From assembly GCA_007922225.1 (NCBI GenBank), contig ML679974.1, positions 3,957,105 to 4,021,104 on the forward strand: a stretch of 64,000 nt of DNA. The letters run 5' to 3'. Position numbers and translations under genes: made by a program. Source of the stretch: Emydura subglobosa. Taxonomy: Eukaryota; Chordata; Testudines; Chelidae. Shown one piece after another: positions 45,966 to 57,559 of this stretch; position 1 is the stretch's first letter; each line of letters starts with the position of its first letter. The notes below the pieces were generated by a model. It saw nothing but the letters and a program-made list of their open reading frames with translations, made no database searches and was not told the DNA's origin.

Positions 45966-48900
45966 CACCATGAGCATCTCCAAACAGTCTCCTAACAAAC
46001 GATGAAGACCTTCAGAGGAGAATCCACTAACTGTGAAGAACTGCCAATGGACATTCTGACAGGCCTTTGACTATGGTCATTTTTAAAACTCTTTGTTGAG
46101 AATCAGAATTATGTGTTCAGATTCCCCACTGGTATAAATCAGGAAAATTCCACTGATTTCAAGAGAGCTACAGAACTTATAACACCTGAGAATCTAGCTC
46201 AATTTTTCCACTTTAATATTTATTTTTTAAACCAATGCCTGTTGTTCAGAGGTAGTTGTGCCAATTCTGCCATCTTGGAAAAGAGCTGCAAACGCTTGTG
46301 AAAAATTCTGTTATTAGACATAAAATTTTATAAAGTGAAAACTAAATTTGATCCCAGATGAATAATAGGCTCAAGGAAGGTTTGCAGAAAATGGAGAGAT
46401 GAGATATAAACCATATGGCCATTTGATCAAAAATCTAAGGATCAAACACAGTTTGTAAGCAAGTGGACAGCAGTTATACTGCCTCTTTGGTGAAAAAAAT
46501 CAAATGGCTACAATGGCATTACACTGACTGCCCTGATGCAGATGGAGTAAAAGCCACTTCCTCAAACTATAAAAATCAGTTATTCTGAGCAGAGTGGAGG
46601 CACCAGCAGCAGGAAAAGGAATACAGTGTTCTGAAATAAAAACTGACAAGATGACTGAGTGGTTCATTAAAATGTGGAAATGTTCTCCTTATACTCAGGA
46701 GTCAGGTTTCCCAACCTTGGCCATTACCTGCCTGAATGAAAAACCAGCTTGACCAAAATTTGGCAGCATCCTAGAGAAATCTAAAAATACAATGCATTTT
46801 GCATTCTAATGTCCAGGAACTCAAAAGAAGCAGTGGATATTTTATTAATAATCTGCATTCCTCAAGGCTTCTGAATATACACTATTAACTCGCCTCCAAA
46901 GTCCTTACACTAAAGCATATAAATAGTTGCTTGTAACAGCACTTTGAGATGCCTGGACCAGACAAAGTGCTACCTCAAACTCAGTTCAAGTGTATGACTA
47001 ATTCATTGTAGGAAAAGCCTTCCCCTGGAGTTAGGTAGAGGACCACTCTATGGATGGGACAAATGTGGAGCATCCACACAGGGAAGCCTACATGCTTGCT
47101 GCACACCATGTACCAATCTATTCAGAGTGCTGGGTGATGGTTGGGAAAGGTTATTGGATACATGTAAATGAGTATAAAGAGGAGAGAAACTTACAAATAT
47201 GGTTTACAAATCATGCAGCACATAGGTTAGTAAAGAAGTCTCAAATAGCTGTCTATCCACGAGCTGGAAGTGGGAGACTGCCTCCTCTGAAACACCCACT
47301 TAGTTCCCTGCATATAGTTCCTTTACTTGTGTTCTGTGCAGTGAAGGATAAGCTGGACTCTGTGTGTATTATTCTGAATGAAAGGCAGACAGGTAGGTGT
47401 GTGGGCAAGTATCAGCAAGTGTTGTTGGTTGCTGACTCAGTGTTGACTTCATCAAGCAGCAAACAATCTTTGGTGTTAATGGTGTTCCTTTGAGGCTTCT
47501 CCAAAGCTGAAAGCCTAATGAATCCATTGCTCTCAGTCAAGCATGAGCCACACGCAGCCCTGTTTCCAGACCTGTGATTACTAAGAAATCACAGGGGGGC
47601 AGATAGCCAAAACTTTACACACACAGGTGAGCAGTAACTCCCAAAGTAGTCCCATTGACTTTTCCTTTCCAGAAGAACAAACCCCTTCCACAGTACAAAT
47701 ATTGTCATCATGGTCCCAGCTGACAGCTCATCCCTCCAGGGGTTTATTCGTAGGAGGGGAGCACTTGGCTGTTTATTTTGAAAATTTCCTATTATTTTGC
47801 TTAAAGCCTGGGATGGATGTGGCTATTTATGCAACTTCCTCTCTGTGCTGCTATTGCTGCTCCCAGAGAGGGAGAGTTGAGGTGAAACAGGACTTGCTGG
47901 GATTAGACAAAAGCACCCTGATCAGGAAGGTGCCATGCCATTGATATGAATTTTAATTTAATTCAGTTTCTTGCTCAACAGTTCAGCCTTCCCTTTGTCC
48001 AGGTGATTAGACAAAGAATGCTGAAGGAAATACTATTTTCCATGCTATGATAAAATAATTTATTTTTGAAAGGTAGAGCTCCAGGGCTAATTAGGATGGC
48101 ATGCATGTTTTTAAAGGGTTAAAGCAACACAAGCTGGTGTGAATACGTGAGAGCTACAGACAAGCAGTGGTTCCCTATAAATACCAGACTATGTTTTAAG
48201 GTTCTGGTCCCGATTTTCAAAGACCTTCAATGGAATGAGCTAGAGCTTCTGAGCTGAATTCTTCAGGCACAATGGAACTATCATTTACTATGGGCAGTGT
48301 AGTGTGACAGAGGGGAAAGTGTTCTTGGCCACTGGTCAATGGTAATGGCATACCCTTCTGCAAAAATAACATGACCTCAGATCTTACTGCCATCAAAACA
48401 AAATGCGAGAACACCTCTTTGTTGAATGTTTCCAGTAATAATAATAACAACAGTAATAATAAAGATGTAGTTATTTTAATTTTAAAAATAAATTTCCATC
48501 TGTACTTGTCCAAAAAGAGTACACCTGCCCAAAATTCTAGGCTCAGGCACTTGGATTTATATAAGTTATAAGAAGTAATGTACTGTTAAAGACGGATGCC
48601 ATGATGGTGGGTGTGGTATAAATACCTACATAGATTAGATAAATGATTTTATGTTACAGGCAAAAATCATTTTAGATATGTATCTACACTTACAGTTGAA
48701 CAGTCTCTACCGGTGATTAACTTGAGCAGTCACAGTTAAGATGTAGGGTAGGAGGGTCAGCAAAGAAATACCTTATCTAACTCCTGCCTTACAACATATG
48801 GTAATATCTGGTAGCAATTTTGTTCCACTCCTATCACTGTGTCTAGCAGACTTTAGATAGTCACATGCTATGAACATTGTAATGTGTTTTTTCCTCACAC

Positions 48901-49093
48901 TTCACAAAAATCACATATCTTGGCTTTGATGACAGAGCCATGAAATGTTCCTTTTTTTGCTAGCTGGCAGTGGGACGTTTGTTCTATCTGTTTAATGTGG
49001 CATATACATGTGTGGAAAGACCTGTGATATTACAATTAGAGTCTAGTTTCTTTTCCTTTGGAGAAGAATGTTTTCTTTTATTTTAATATACAC
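45966..49093. other. Unique-looking sequence with two unassigned ORFs
   Basis: A 147-codon frame at 47050-47493 and a 105-codon frame at 47627-47944, both on the plus strand, are among the longest in non-repeat sequence here. Neither shows a domain I recognise, a signal peptide or a splice-bounded structure. A short repeat fragment (CCACTGGTATAAATCAGGAA) lies at 46125. I treat this as non-coding, with the two ORFs noted. Confidence 0.35.
48436..48463. repeat. (AAT)n-type microsatellite, imperfect
   Basis: AATAATAATAACAACAGTAA followed by TAATAA is an imperfect triplet run. Confidence 0.7.
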
Positions 49094-49775
49094 TATGGGC
49101 TGGTCTACACTAGGAAATTAGCTCAATCTGGCTATGTCGTTCAGGAATATGAAATATCTGTATCCCTGAGAGACATAATTAAACTGACCCAAGTCCCTGT
49201 ATAGACAGCACTAGATCGATAGAAGAATTATTCTATTGACCTAGCTACTGCCTCTCTGGGAGATGGCTTTTCTACAGAGATGGGAGAATCCTTTCTGTCA
49301 CTGTAGTAAAGGCATATCTACACTACAAAATTAAGTTGACTTAACTTACATCGGCATACAGTTGCTGCAGTAACTAAATCACTTGTGTGGGTGTACACTT
49401 TTCTCCTTGTGATGGCGGTGCACTTCCTCGCCAGGAGCACTTGTATTGATTGTACTGTCAGTATGAGGCATTGTGGGACAGCTTCTGAAAGCCAGTAATA
49501 GTTGACATAAGCAAAACAGTGTCTATACTGACACCGCATCGACCTAACAACATGGACATTTACTCTACGCCTCTTGTGGAGGTGAATTTATTAAGTGGGT
49601 ATAGTGGGGCAGTTATGTCAGCAGGAGCAAAATTTTAGTGTAGACACTTACATAGTTAGATTGATGTTAGTTGCCTTACATTGACCTAACTCTGTAGTGT
49701 AGACCAGGCCTAAGTATCTACACTGAAGTGCTGCAGTTGTGCTGCTGTAGCATTTTAAATGTAGTCATAGCCTAT
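49094..49775. mobile_element. 272-bp MITE interrupted by a second MITE
   Basis: The outer element starts at 49097 (GGGCTGGTCTACACTAGGAA) and ends at 49772 (complement GGCTATGACTACATTTAAAA), flanked on both sides by TAT. Its interior CTGCCTCTCTGGGAGATGGC followed by CACTGTAGTAA is cut at 49309 and resumes at 49714 with GTATCTACACTGAAGTGCTG. Removing the inner element and one TAA gives a continuous palindromic 272-bp MITE with no ORF. Confidence 0.75.
49307..49713. mobile_element. 401-bp MITE nested in another MITE, perfect TAA duplication
   Basis: The element 49310-49710 begins AGGCATATCTACACTACAAA and ends GTAGTGTAGACCAGGCC, with TAA at 49307-49309 and again at 49711-49713. It shares the full internal order with the copy at 9108-9502. 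The 3-bp TAA target fits PIF/Harbinger-type integration. Being nested, it must be the later insertion of the two. Confidence 0.82.
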
Positions 49776-50795
49776 GTGTCTATACATTCTGAACAGTGTG
49801 ACTGTCCAGCAGAGATATAGCAGCTCAGCTCATTTACCTCAGAACCATTCACTGCATTGTGAAGTGAATCAGTTACCAGTACCCGCAGCTGTTATTGTCA
49901 CGGATTCAATAAAGCAGCTTACTATATTTTTCATGGTCAGTCCTCTAGTATCAAGCCGTTTACTTTATTTAATTTAACCACAGATCAGTGTTCTGTGTTT
50001 AAGGATCAGGCCATCCTGATGCTGCTGCCATTTCATAACAACTCTGCAAATTAAGACAAAAAACAGCCCTGTATGTTAAGACTGTAATTAACTCTTATTC
50101 AGCAAACTGAGGTTATTCAAGATGTCTAATGACATCTGAAATGGCTTGAAACTGCTGTTTGGGTTCAGATTCCAGCATCTCTAAAATTCAAAGTTGTTTG
50201 AGCCACACCCATCTTCTCTTATACTTTCACTCACATGTTACTTGGTTATTTTCTGCCTGGCAAACTACTCACTAAGAACAAGACTGTGCTTCAGTTTGTG
50301 TGCAGAACATCCATTGACGTGGGAGAGGATTGATCCAAAGGGAATTCTATTCATGGACATAATATTCAATACAGCCCATAGCACTAGACATTTCACCTAT
50401 TGTGCATTTGCACTCAGGTTATACTTAAATACACTTTATGGGCTAAACCTGTCCTCCTGCTACACAGCCTTAGTAACTGAGCAGTGCACAGATGAAAGCC
50501 ACAGGGGTCTGAAGTAGGGGTTCTCCCCCACCCTGCAGAGCAGTAGCCCCAGCAAGTGTTTCACCCACAACTAAGAAATAACAACTTGCAATTTTGTGTA
50601 ATTATGGAACCCCTTTCGCACTCATTAGCCTCCACTCCATAGGGAGTTCTGGGACACTGCAGGGAGCCCCTGCAGAACATACTTCTATGGCACTCAGGGA
50701 ATGAAAGCCTTTGTGTAGACCTCCAAGCATTTTAAACTCTCCCGTTTTCCCCCTAGCGTAGCGTAATGACACCAGATTGACCATCAGGGCTCTCT
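49776..50795. other. Unique-looking sequence, nothing identified
   Basis: Frames of 107 codons (plus strand, 50194-50517) and 130 codons (minus strand, 50602-50994) show no domain. The minus one contains a Leu run from the CAG repeat and hydrophobic stretches of uncertain meaning. Confidence 0.35.
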
Positions 50796-50816
50796 GCAGC
50801 AGCAGCAGCAGCAGCA
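50796..50816. repeat. (GCA)7 microsatellite
   Basis: Seven uninterrupted GCA units, which encode a Leu run on the minus strand in the 130-codon frame. Confidence 0.85.
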
Positions 50817-53800
50817 AAGAAGAGGCATACATAAGTCCTGTATAATATACACATTTATGAGCAGAAAAGGTTGAGTATCCATTTGCTAGAAAAAACCAAA
50901 CAAAAAGGAGTACCAAATCCCTTATGGTACCATAAAATGACATAACTGCACCTGTCTCTATGTCTAATAGCCGCATACACCAAATAAAAAACAAAATTCC
51001 TCTACATTTAGAAAGATTACTATTTAAAGAAAAGTAACACCGTGTTCAGCACAGTATATTACATACCATTCCTGTCACAACCCACAATATTATAGATGCC
51101 TGAGCTCAAAAGCTGTATGAATGTTGTCAATTGTGTGCACCTGCGGCATTTGTTTCTATGGTGGATTAACACTGTGAGCCTTCAGGGAAATTGTGTATTA
51201 TAATTCAAAGCCTAAGGAGCAGCAAGAATGAAGTGGCTTCCAGTTTAAGATATGAGTACTGCTATCAATCTTGTAAAGTCCACTATGACATACAGTAATT
51301 AATTTTGCAAGATGCATGTGAATACACACTGACATATTTGAGGCCAGAATCAAGCCTTCTTGGCTAAACAGACATGCCCTCTATTAAAACCTTTAGGCCC
51401 TAGTAACTATGAAAGAGATTTGTATGCCTTTTCAACTCTAACGCATCCAAACTTGCCTACACTCTCTGTGGCTGAAGAAATAGGAAGAACAAAAAGCGTT
51501 CTCAAGGATAATAGCTTGGAGTTTTTTTCTTTCCTCTTTTTCTCATTGACTAGCCAAAGGCTCACATATCAGGATCTAAATGAAATGATAGATGCTGTTT
51601 GAATGCTTCAATTACAGACAGGTGTTCTAAAGTGAGCAGAATATTAATCTTTTCTAGTAGTGAACCTTTCAAAAGCATGAAGTGTAATAACTGACCAGTG
51701 GATCAGGCATTTAGAGTAAGGAATTAGGTATTAAGATTGGACAGAGTAAAATGGAGTGTTCCAGAGATTTTACTAATTAAATAACTGTGATACTTGAATA
51801 ACTGAAATAATGCTCTATATTAAAGTCGTTTTCCTAGAAACTTCAAAAAGCAATACATTAATATCAATTGATCACTCTATTCAGGTTCTAGATAGAGTTG
51901 CCTTTGTACCAAATTATTTGCCATCTGTTTCTGCTTACCTGCTCCTTCAGTTGGTAGTCCCAATATACCTGAGCAGAAAGAAGGAACAAAAAAATTAGTT
52001 GAATGTTTTTTCTTAAGAAGTTGAACTAGGTTAAGATATTTCCTTGATTTTATGCTTCTCTGTTTTCCAGATTTGCAAAATAGTATGTCACCAGAGTGAA
52101 GTTTAGCCCGTACCCTTTGTACACTCAACATTTTTCTCATTATGTATCCTCCAAAAAAATCACTCCTTACATTTGAGTTGTTCTGAAATACCAAATACAA
52201 GTCAGGGGAGAAAAAATGTAGATTAGCAAGACTGCATGATATTTTTTCATGCTGAATGTTTCCAGGTAGTATCTCCTCTCAAAGCCCTTCCATGGTGACC
52301 TTTTGCACCAGCATTTCATTTTCTTGAACAATGAAATTAACATTGCTTTTAATTGCATGCCAGCAGCTAAACTACAATTTTTAAAAATTAGTCTGTCATA
52401 AGACAGGACAGTAGAAAAATGGATGCTATGGTAAAATTAACTACAAACTATCTGCATATATAATATGACATTTTAAAGTTGCTTATTTTAAGAAGCATCT
52501 CCTATTTGGTGCTAAGTGCGCCATATATAGTCAATACAGGACATATGTCTCATATTTCACCAATGATGACTCAAAGGATCATCAGAGATACAAAGGTATG
52601 ATTTTGTACCATGAATAAAACATTGCTTTGCCCCAGATGGTTTCTCTCTCTTATTACCTTAAGCATTCTATGTAAAGAACTGTACTACTTCTGAAAATAT
52701 ATACATACTTATGTCCATGCTATATTGGACCACCTAATAAATTTTACAAGACATAATACTGAGTGCAGGTACTATCATAAAAAAATCACAATAGATTAAT
52801 CTTTCCCACATGGTAAATATTTCCTTACAAAGGAATTTATTATAGCAAGGTTTTTCTTCTAATGAAGTAATACAGCTCATCAGTAAAAGAAACCACAGTT
52901 ACGAGTAGTATATACCCAGCAAGATATTTTTAAAAAACCAAACCACTTGTCAACACAGGTAATATTTTAATGAATAACTAACTTTACAACTCCACTAACT
53001 GTTCTGTATCTAATTTTAAATGCAAAAGAACATGATTTACATTCATATCATAAAAATGTAAGATGAAAGTGACAAAGTTTGCCTGCATGTACTCTTTTTT
53101 TCCCCAGGTCTGTTTGCATCTGATTCAGTAGGTTTTGACTGAGTTTCAGTCACTAAGGAGAGGGGTTTGTTTATTTTAAGACAGACAAGAAATTACAAAA
53201 GCATTCTATAAAAAAATAACTTTCTTCATTCCTGAGTTTGGCTCAGTCTTGATTAAATCTATGAAATCTACCAAACTTTTAGACATCCGTTTGATCTCAT
53301 CTCCATTCTAAAGAGCCTAAGGTTTGTTTCTGAGCATGATGGGTGACAGAACTGGTTTTCCCTTGAACTGCAAAAAAAAAATCAGTAAGTTGTTCTGGAT
53401 TCAATAAAGGCAAAAAACAAACAAACAAACAAAAAAGTAATTGTGAATGCAAACGTGTTGCCTTCTCACTTGGAAAACTGCATACAATATTAATAATGAA
53501 TCATGTTCTTAGTCTCATATGTTTTCATGGAAGCACTTTATGAAAGTTTACTGAACCCAATTATCAATTTCTATGTGCATGGGGTCACACAGTTTTTTCC
53601 TAAATGCTAGCTGCTGCTGACAAGTGCAATGAGATGATTTAGTTCACAGTGATCATCTATCAAGTAGAAATTCGTTCATTTTCTTCCTGCTCCATTTTAC
53701 AGACTTTTAAAATGTGTGGGAAACCTTCAGAGTCCTCGTCAAACCAGAGGCAACCAATCATTGAAAAAAGTGAATTTATCTTCCTCCTTTCTCCCTGCTG

Positions 53801-54155
53801 CTAAACATATACTGCTTTTTTAAACATAAAACAAATGAGAGACAGGTTCTGAGTTAAAACTCTGAAAAATCACAGTTAAGGTATGAAATTTAGAAGAACA
53901 TGTGTAATAAATACAGATGAGTCACCACTGAAGAAATGAAAAGGAACCTAGATATTTGATCTAATTGTCCAGTTCATATATTTTTTCATACCAGTAAATT
54001 ACCTGAATCTATGAGCTAGTCTATCTGGTTATTCCACGGTGTACACTCTTTATTCAGAAGGGTGATGTAAGGCAAAAAAATGCCATTTTAAATATGCTGA
54101 TTTTTATAGCTTGGCACTTTCTCCTTTCTGAAGGAGGAAAACAAACCTTTGAATA
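50817..54155. other. AT-rich sequence, nothing firmly identified
   Basis: A strong acceptor (CTCTTTTTTTCCCCAG, ending about 53107) is followed 24 nt later by a donor-like GTAG|GTTTTG with one open frame (LFASDSV). Its phase does not fit the exon candidates at 55 kb, so I do not call it. A (CAAA)n run lies at about 53412-53434. Confidence 0.35.
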
Positions 54156-54311
54156 TACAAGGTAGGTGAGATAGTAACTTTTATTGGACCAACTTCTGTT
54201 GGTGAGACTAAATTTTGAGCTTACACAGAGCTCTTCTTAAGGTCCCTTTATGCACCTTGTGTCTCTAATATCCTGGGACCAACACAGCTCCAACAACTCT
54301 GCATACAAACT
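54156..54311 (-). mobile_element. SINE, minus orientation
   Basis: AACTTTTATTGGACCAACTT, CTGTTGGTGAGACTAAATTT, GAGCTTACACAGAGCTCTTC and TCCTGGGACCAACACAGCTC are a sauropsid SINE read from its tail. The complement of the last part, GAGCTGTGTTGGTCCCAGGA, is the same kind of head as in the fold-back SINE at 4.2 kb (GTAGCCGTGTTAGTCTG). It is a single-direction copy, in contrast to that one. Confidence 0.65.
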
Positions 54312-55013
54312 TTAGAATAGTCAGTTCTTCTAAGCTCCTTGGTAAGCGTGATTCTAAGAAGTAGGATGAGAATTCTATTAATCTTGAGTTGTACTGTTGC
54401 GTCATTCTGCTATGTATAGGTGTCTTTTTTATTGTTATTACTAGTTTTGGGAGTGCTTATATGGATAAAAATCAATAACTAGAAGTCCAGGAAAGAGGAA
54501 AAGCTTACAATGAAATTTCATCACTAGAATAGTAAGGTAAACTTTGTTCATCACTTGAATGGTAAACAGTGTCAGTCAAACAATATTTCAATATGCGGAG
54601 CATTTTTTAAGGAAAGCAAGTCCCTCTGTCTCTTCTTTCGCCTACCTGCATGCACCCTTCCCTCTGATTTCTGCTTTTAAGGCATTTGTGATAATAGCTT
54701 TAGAAAGGAGTTCAATCCAGCTGTATGCAGCAGGTAACAAGATGTTTGTTGTGTCTCTTTGAATACCTCTAAGTTTTAGAAGACTTAAATGAGCCATTTC
54801 TTCCAATCATTAAAAATGGGATGTAGAGAAGAAATCAAACAAGACTAAAGGGAAGGATATAATAAACACAAAGGCAGATAAAGAAAAAACATTGGGTTTT
54901 TTTTTTTCAAATAAAACTGCCTTAAAAATTCACTTTTTCTCCTTTAAAGAGGCTACACCATTTAAATATATTCTTCTGTTTGGTAACATTAACACATTGG
55001 ATCTAATTTACAG
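54312..55013. other. AT-rich sequence, nothing identified
   Basis: No repeat or exon was recognised. A 67-codon frame at 54559-54762 has no domain. Confidence 0.4.
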
Positions 55014-55107
55014 ATTTTAATGCCAGTTCATTATTTCAGTGGTCAGATAACAGAATATATGGACATGACTAACAGAAGAAGAATGCCAGAAATAATGGTT
55101 GGAATAG
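55014..55107 (+). CDS. Candidate coding exon 1 of a phase-matched chain
   Basis: Two acceptors are possible, GATCTAATTTACAG (exon from 55014) or GTTCATTATTTCAG (exon from 55040). The donor is AATAG|GTAATG. A single frame is open across the longer form, containing MPVHYFSGQITEYMDM and NRRRMPEIMVGI, and it ends with one leftover base. The next candidate starts with exactly the two bases needed (Gly across the junction). The composition reads like real protein, but I recognise no family. The gene, if real, would be on the plus strand with most exons outside the window. Confidence 0.3.
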
Positions 55108-55506
55108 GTAATGAGGTCCAATTTTATGCTCTTTCTTGTATTTCTCTATAAAAAAAATCTATAATTAGGCTGGCAAATAATGATTTGTAGATAAATAATG
55201 CATGTTATTTCATGCAAAATCATTAGTGGTATTCAGTAGTATTTTTATTATCAGAGCTCTTTATCAGCTCAGAACAACAATTTACTTATCTTCAGGAAGC
55301 CAGCCTATTTCTTTAGATAAAATAAAAATGATCTGAGACCATGGTTGCTATAGAAACAGTAGAACCCATCAGCACTGTGCTAAAACACACCTGTTTTCTA
55401 AAGACTTTAGGAATTAACCAGGAAGTCAAATTTCTAAATAATACAAGGGCAGTACAAACAAGGTTCTATTCCAACCTCATCTGATCTGCTGTTTTCCTCA
55501 CCATAG

Positions 55507-55572
55507 GTCATGCAGGCTTGGAAGAATCAGAGACTGGAAAAGCAAATTTAACCTTTGGTGATCCGTCTATAG
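55507..55572 (+). CDS. Candidate coding exon 2 of a phase-matched chain
   Basis: The acceptor TGCTGTTTTCCTCACCATAG (ending 55506) and donor ATAG|GTAAAT bound 66 bases. Two frames hit stops. The third, entered after two bases, reads HAGLEESETGKANLTFGDPS followed by Ile and leaves one base, so exon length is a multiple of three and its phase fits the candidate 400 bp upstream. It contains a CpG (CCG codon) in AT-rich surroundings, a mild sign of constraint. No homologue was recognised. Confidence 0.33.
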
Positions 55573-55728
55573 GTAAATGATGGAAAAATTCTGTTAACAT
55601 TTCTTGGCTCATGTTTACTGTCTCTCTACACTACTTTCTTTTTTGACAATTCATTTTGTTCACATAAACATCTGGCAAACACTCACATTCAACAAAGTCA
55701 CCTGTTCAAGCCAATCTCCCATTTTTAG

Positions 55729-55763
55729 AGGCTACAGTCATCCGTTCAGGGCAAAGGAAATAA
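55729..55763 (+). CDS. Candidate terminal coding segment of the same chain (weak)
   Basis: The acceptor CAATCTCCCATTTTTAG ends at 55728. Entering with the required two bases gives Glu across the junction, then ATVIRSGQRK and a TAA stop at 55761-55763. An AAAATAAAC that could act in polyadenylation lies near 56034. This would be the C-terminus of the chain, but a short tail like this can easily arise by chance. Confidence 0.17.
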
Positions 55764-56517
55764 TACCATATGAGTAGAGTGACCAATCAGAAAGCTTGAA
55801 TATTGAACTGGAGGTTATCAAAGCACATGGCAAACAATTTGCAAGCAAATACACTGGTCGAAATATGTTCACGTAAAATACTCAACAGATTATTCTGAAT
55901 GATGAATTGGTATATTTGCTCAATTAAAGACAAATAATTAGTGAATAATGACTAATTATTTAATGACTAAAGACAGAATTCAGGTCTGGGTTAAATAAAT
56001 CCCTCCCATTTTTAAGTTATGCAAAGATGGGGAAAATAAACACTTTGTCTGATGTGATTTGGACTTCTTCCATGCACACAACTCAAATGTCTGAACTATA
56101 CAAGCTAGTTCTCCCTGGATAACAGTCTTCAGCCAAGGTTATAAGTAACAATGAACTAGATGGAGCAGCAGGGGCCTTACAGGAAGCCTGCAGGCTTAAG
56201 CGTAGATTGCCCTAACATTACATAGAGATCTTATTGGTAGAGCTTGTCATGAATTTTACATCAAAATATTTTTGACAGAAAATGCAGTTTCTATAAAATC
56301 AAAATCTATCATGGGAAAATTTCACTTTTGCCAATATTTATCAATTTCCATTGGGAAAATCTAAACAAAATATTTTATTTCAGATCAGTATGGCCTGACT
56401 TGAAATATTTCAGTTTGTTGAACTCACCTGAAACATTTAATTTCTATTCAATTGAATTGAATTGCATTTCCCTCATTGCCAACTCCACATAGCAGAAATT
56501 CACCAGAGAAACCCTGA

Positions 56518-56972
56518 AAAGTCACTAGATGCCCACTGTGAGGGAGTCTGGCAGGAGCACAGAAGGGTATATGGGGGCAAAGAGCAGGGTCCGTGTGAAG
56601 GAGACTCCCCTACAGTGAGGAGGGGCAGGGCAGGTTCTGTGTGAGGGAGTTTCCCCCACAGCAAGGAGGGGCGGGGTTGGTCAGGATTTCTGTGGGAGTG
56701 TCCCCACGCCAGGCCGAATTGCCCAAGACTTCTCCCTCCCCATCTGATCACAGCCTTGCCAGGCCTGACTGGGAGTGCCAAGCTGTTCAACTCCTGAAGT
56801 GTGCAGTGGGCCAGGTTGCACCTGTGGATCGATGTCTCTGGCTGCCACTGCCTAGGCCTACCTCTGCTCAGCAGGTTTGCTGTCTGCAGTCCCACACTGT
56901 TGAGCTGCTTGTGAGTGATTGGCGGTATCTTTCTCTGAATGTCGTGGCAGTTGGCAGGGAAAGTCACTAGAT
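56518..56972. mobile_element. 442-bp GC-rich insertion flanked by a perfect 13-bp direct repeat
   Basis: AAAGTCACTAGAT occurs at 56518-56530 and 56960-56972. The enclosed sequence is GC-rich, unlike its AT-rich flanks, and removing it restores a continuous flank. It has no poly(A) or poly(T) at either end. Inside, two 46-bp tandem units occur (GTGTGAAGGAGACTCCCCTA at 56593 and GTGTGAGGGAGTTTCCCCCA at 56639). Open frames of 109 and 155 codons on opposite strands are attributable to base composition. The family is unknown. Confidence 0.6.
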
Positions 56973-57125
56973 TTGTCGCTCATCACTTTGAGACTGATTT
57001 TCTCACCAGGGAAACCAAAAAGTTGCTAAATCTAGTGACAGAATTGTTAAGTTGACAGTTCATGTCTGTCCCTCTCCCCCTTTTTCCAGCCAGTGTTCTC
57101 CCCTGTGGGCTGAGCTCCCTGGAAG

Positions 57126-57144
57126 ACTACATTTTCCACAATGC
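57126..57144 (+). promoter_or_regulatory. ZNF143/THAP11-like motif
   Basis: ACTACATTTTCCACAATGC differs from the known ZNF143 binding consensus (ACTACANNTCCCANNATGC) at one fixed position. It lies inside repeat-derived DNA with no visible gene start nearby. Confidence 0.4.
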
Positions 57145-57559
57145 AACATAGACTTCCCTCTGACCAAACTGACTCCCTTCTGACCAAGCTGTGTAGAGCA
57201 CCATGGAAGTCACATGACTACAAGTGTATCATGGCACATGTAGACCAGCCAGGGAGCCTATCTTATAGAAGTGAATGGGGGCATCAAGCTCCTGAGTTCA
57301 AAAATCAATGAGATAACATACCACAATAGGGAAATGAAGATAAAAGCAGCAAAATGAAACATTCTGATCTGGGGAATGTCAAAATAGTCCATTTCAACTG
57401 ACTGGCAAAACAAAACATTTCTTAATTGAAATATTTTAAAAATATTTTGTTCCACAAAATAAAAAATATATTTCAACTTTTTATCCTGATTTGGAACAAA
57501 CAAATGTTGATATATTGGAATTTCCCATTGGACAGTAATTTCAAACTTTGCTCAGCTCC

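Larger units (their letters stand above)
56238..57559. mobile_element. 'AGAGCT(T/G)GTCA' AT-rich element carrying younger insertions
   Basis: The left end AGAGCTTGTCATGAATTTTA and the complement of the right end (GGAGCTGAGCAAAGTTTGAA) are imperfect inverted repeats. The outer parts (AAATTTCACTTTTGCCAATA, TTTCCATTGGGAAAATCTAA; then GTCCATTTCAACTGACTGGC, GGAATTTCCCATTGG) are the AT-rich body of a reptile repeat. Similar right ends (GAGTTTGCCCAGCTCTAG) occur at 62093-62110. The middle holds a GC-rich insertion and a ZNF143-like motif that do not belong to the AT-rich body. Confidence 0.45.

Noticed and set aside
47050..47944. Two plus-strand ORFs (147 and 105 codons)
   Set aside because: They have no domains, unusual composition for a protein and no promoter or splice evidence. 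They are kept only as a note in the block entry.
50602..50994. 130-codon minus-strand ORF with hydrophobic stretches and a Leu run
   Set aside because: The Leu run comes from a (GCA)7 microsatellite, the hydrophobic parts come from AT-rich DNA, and there is no splice-bounded structure or known family.
53085..53135. 24-nt microexon behind CTCTTTTTTTCCCCAG
   Set aside because: The donor is weak, and its exit phase does not match the entry phase of the exon candidates at 55 kb.
56500..56970. 155-codon minus and 109-codon plus ORFs
   Set aside because: Both sit in the GC-rich insertion and overlap on opposite strands, as expected from composition. Neither has a recognisable domain.
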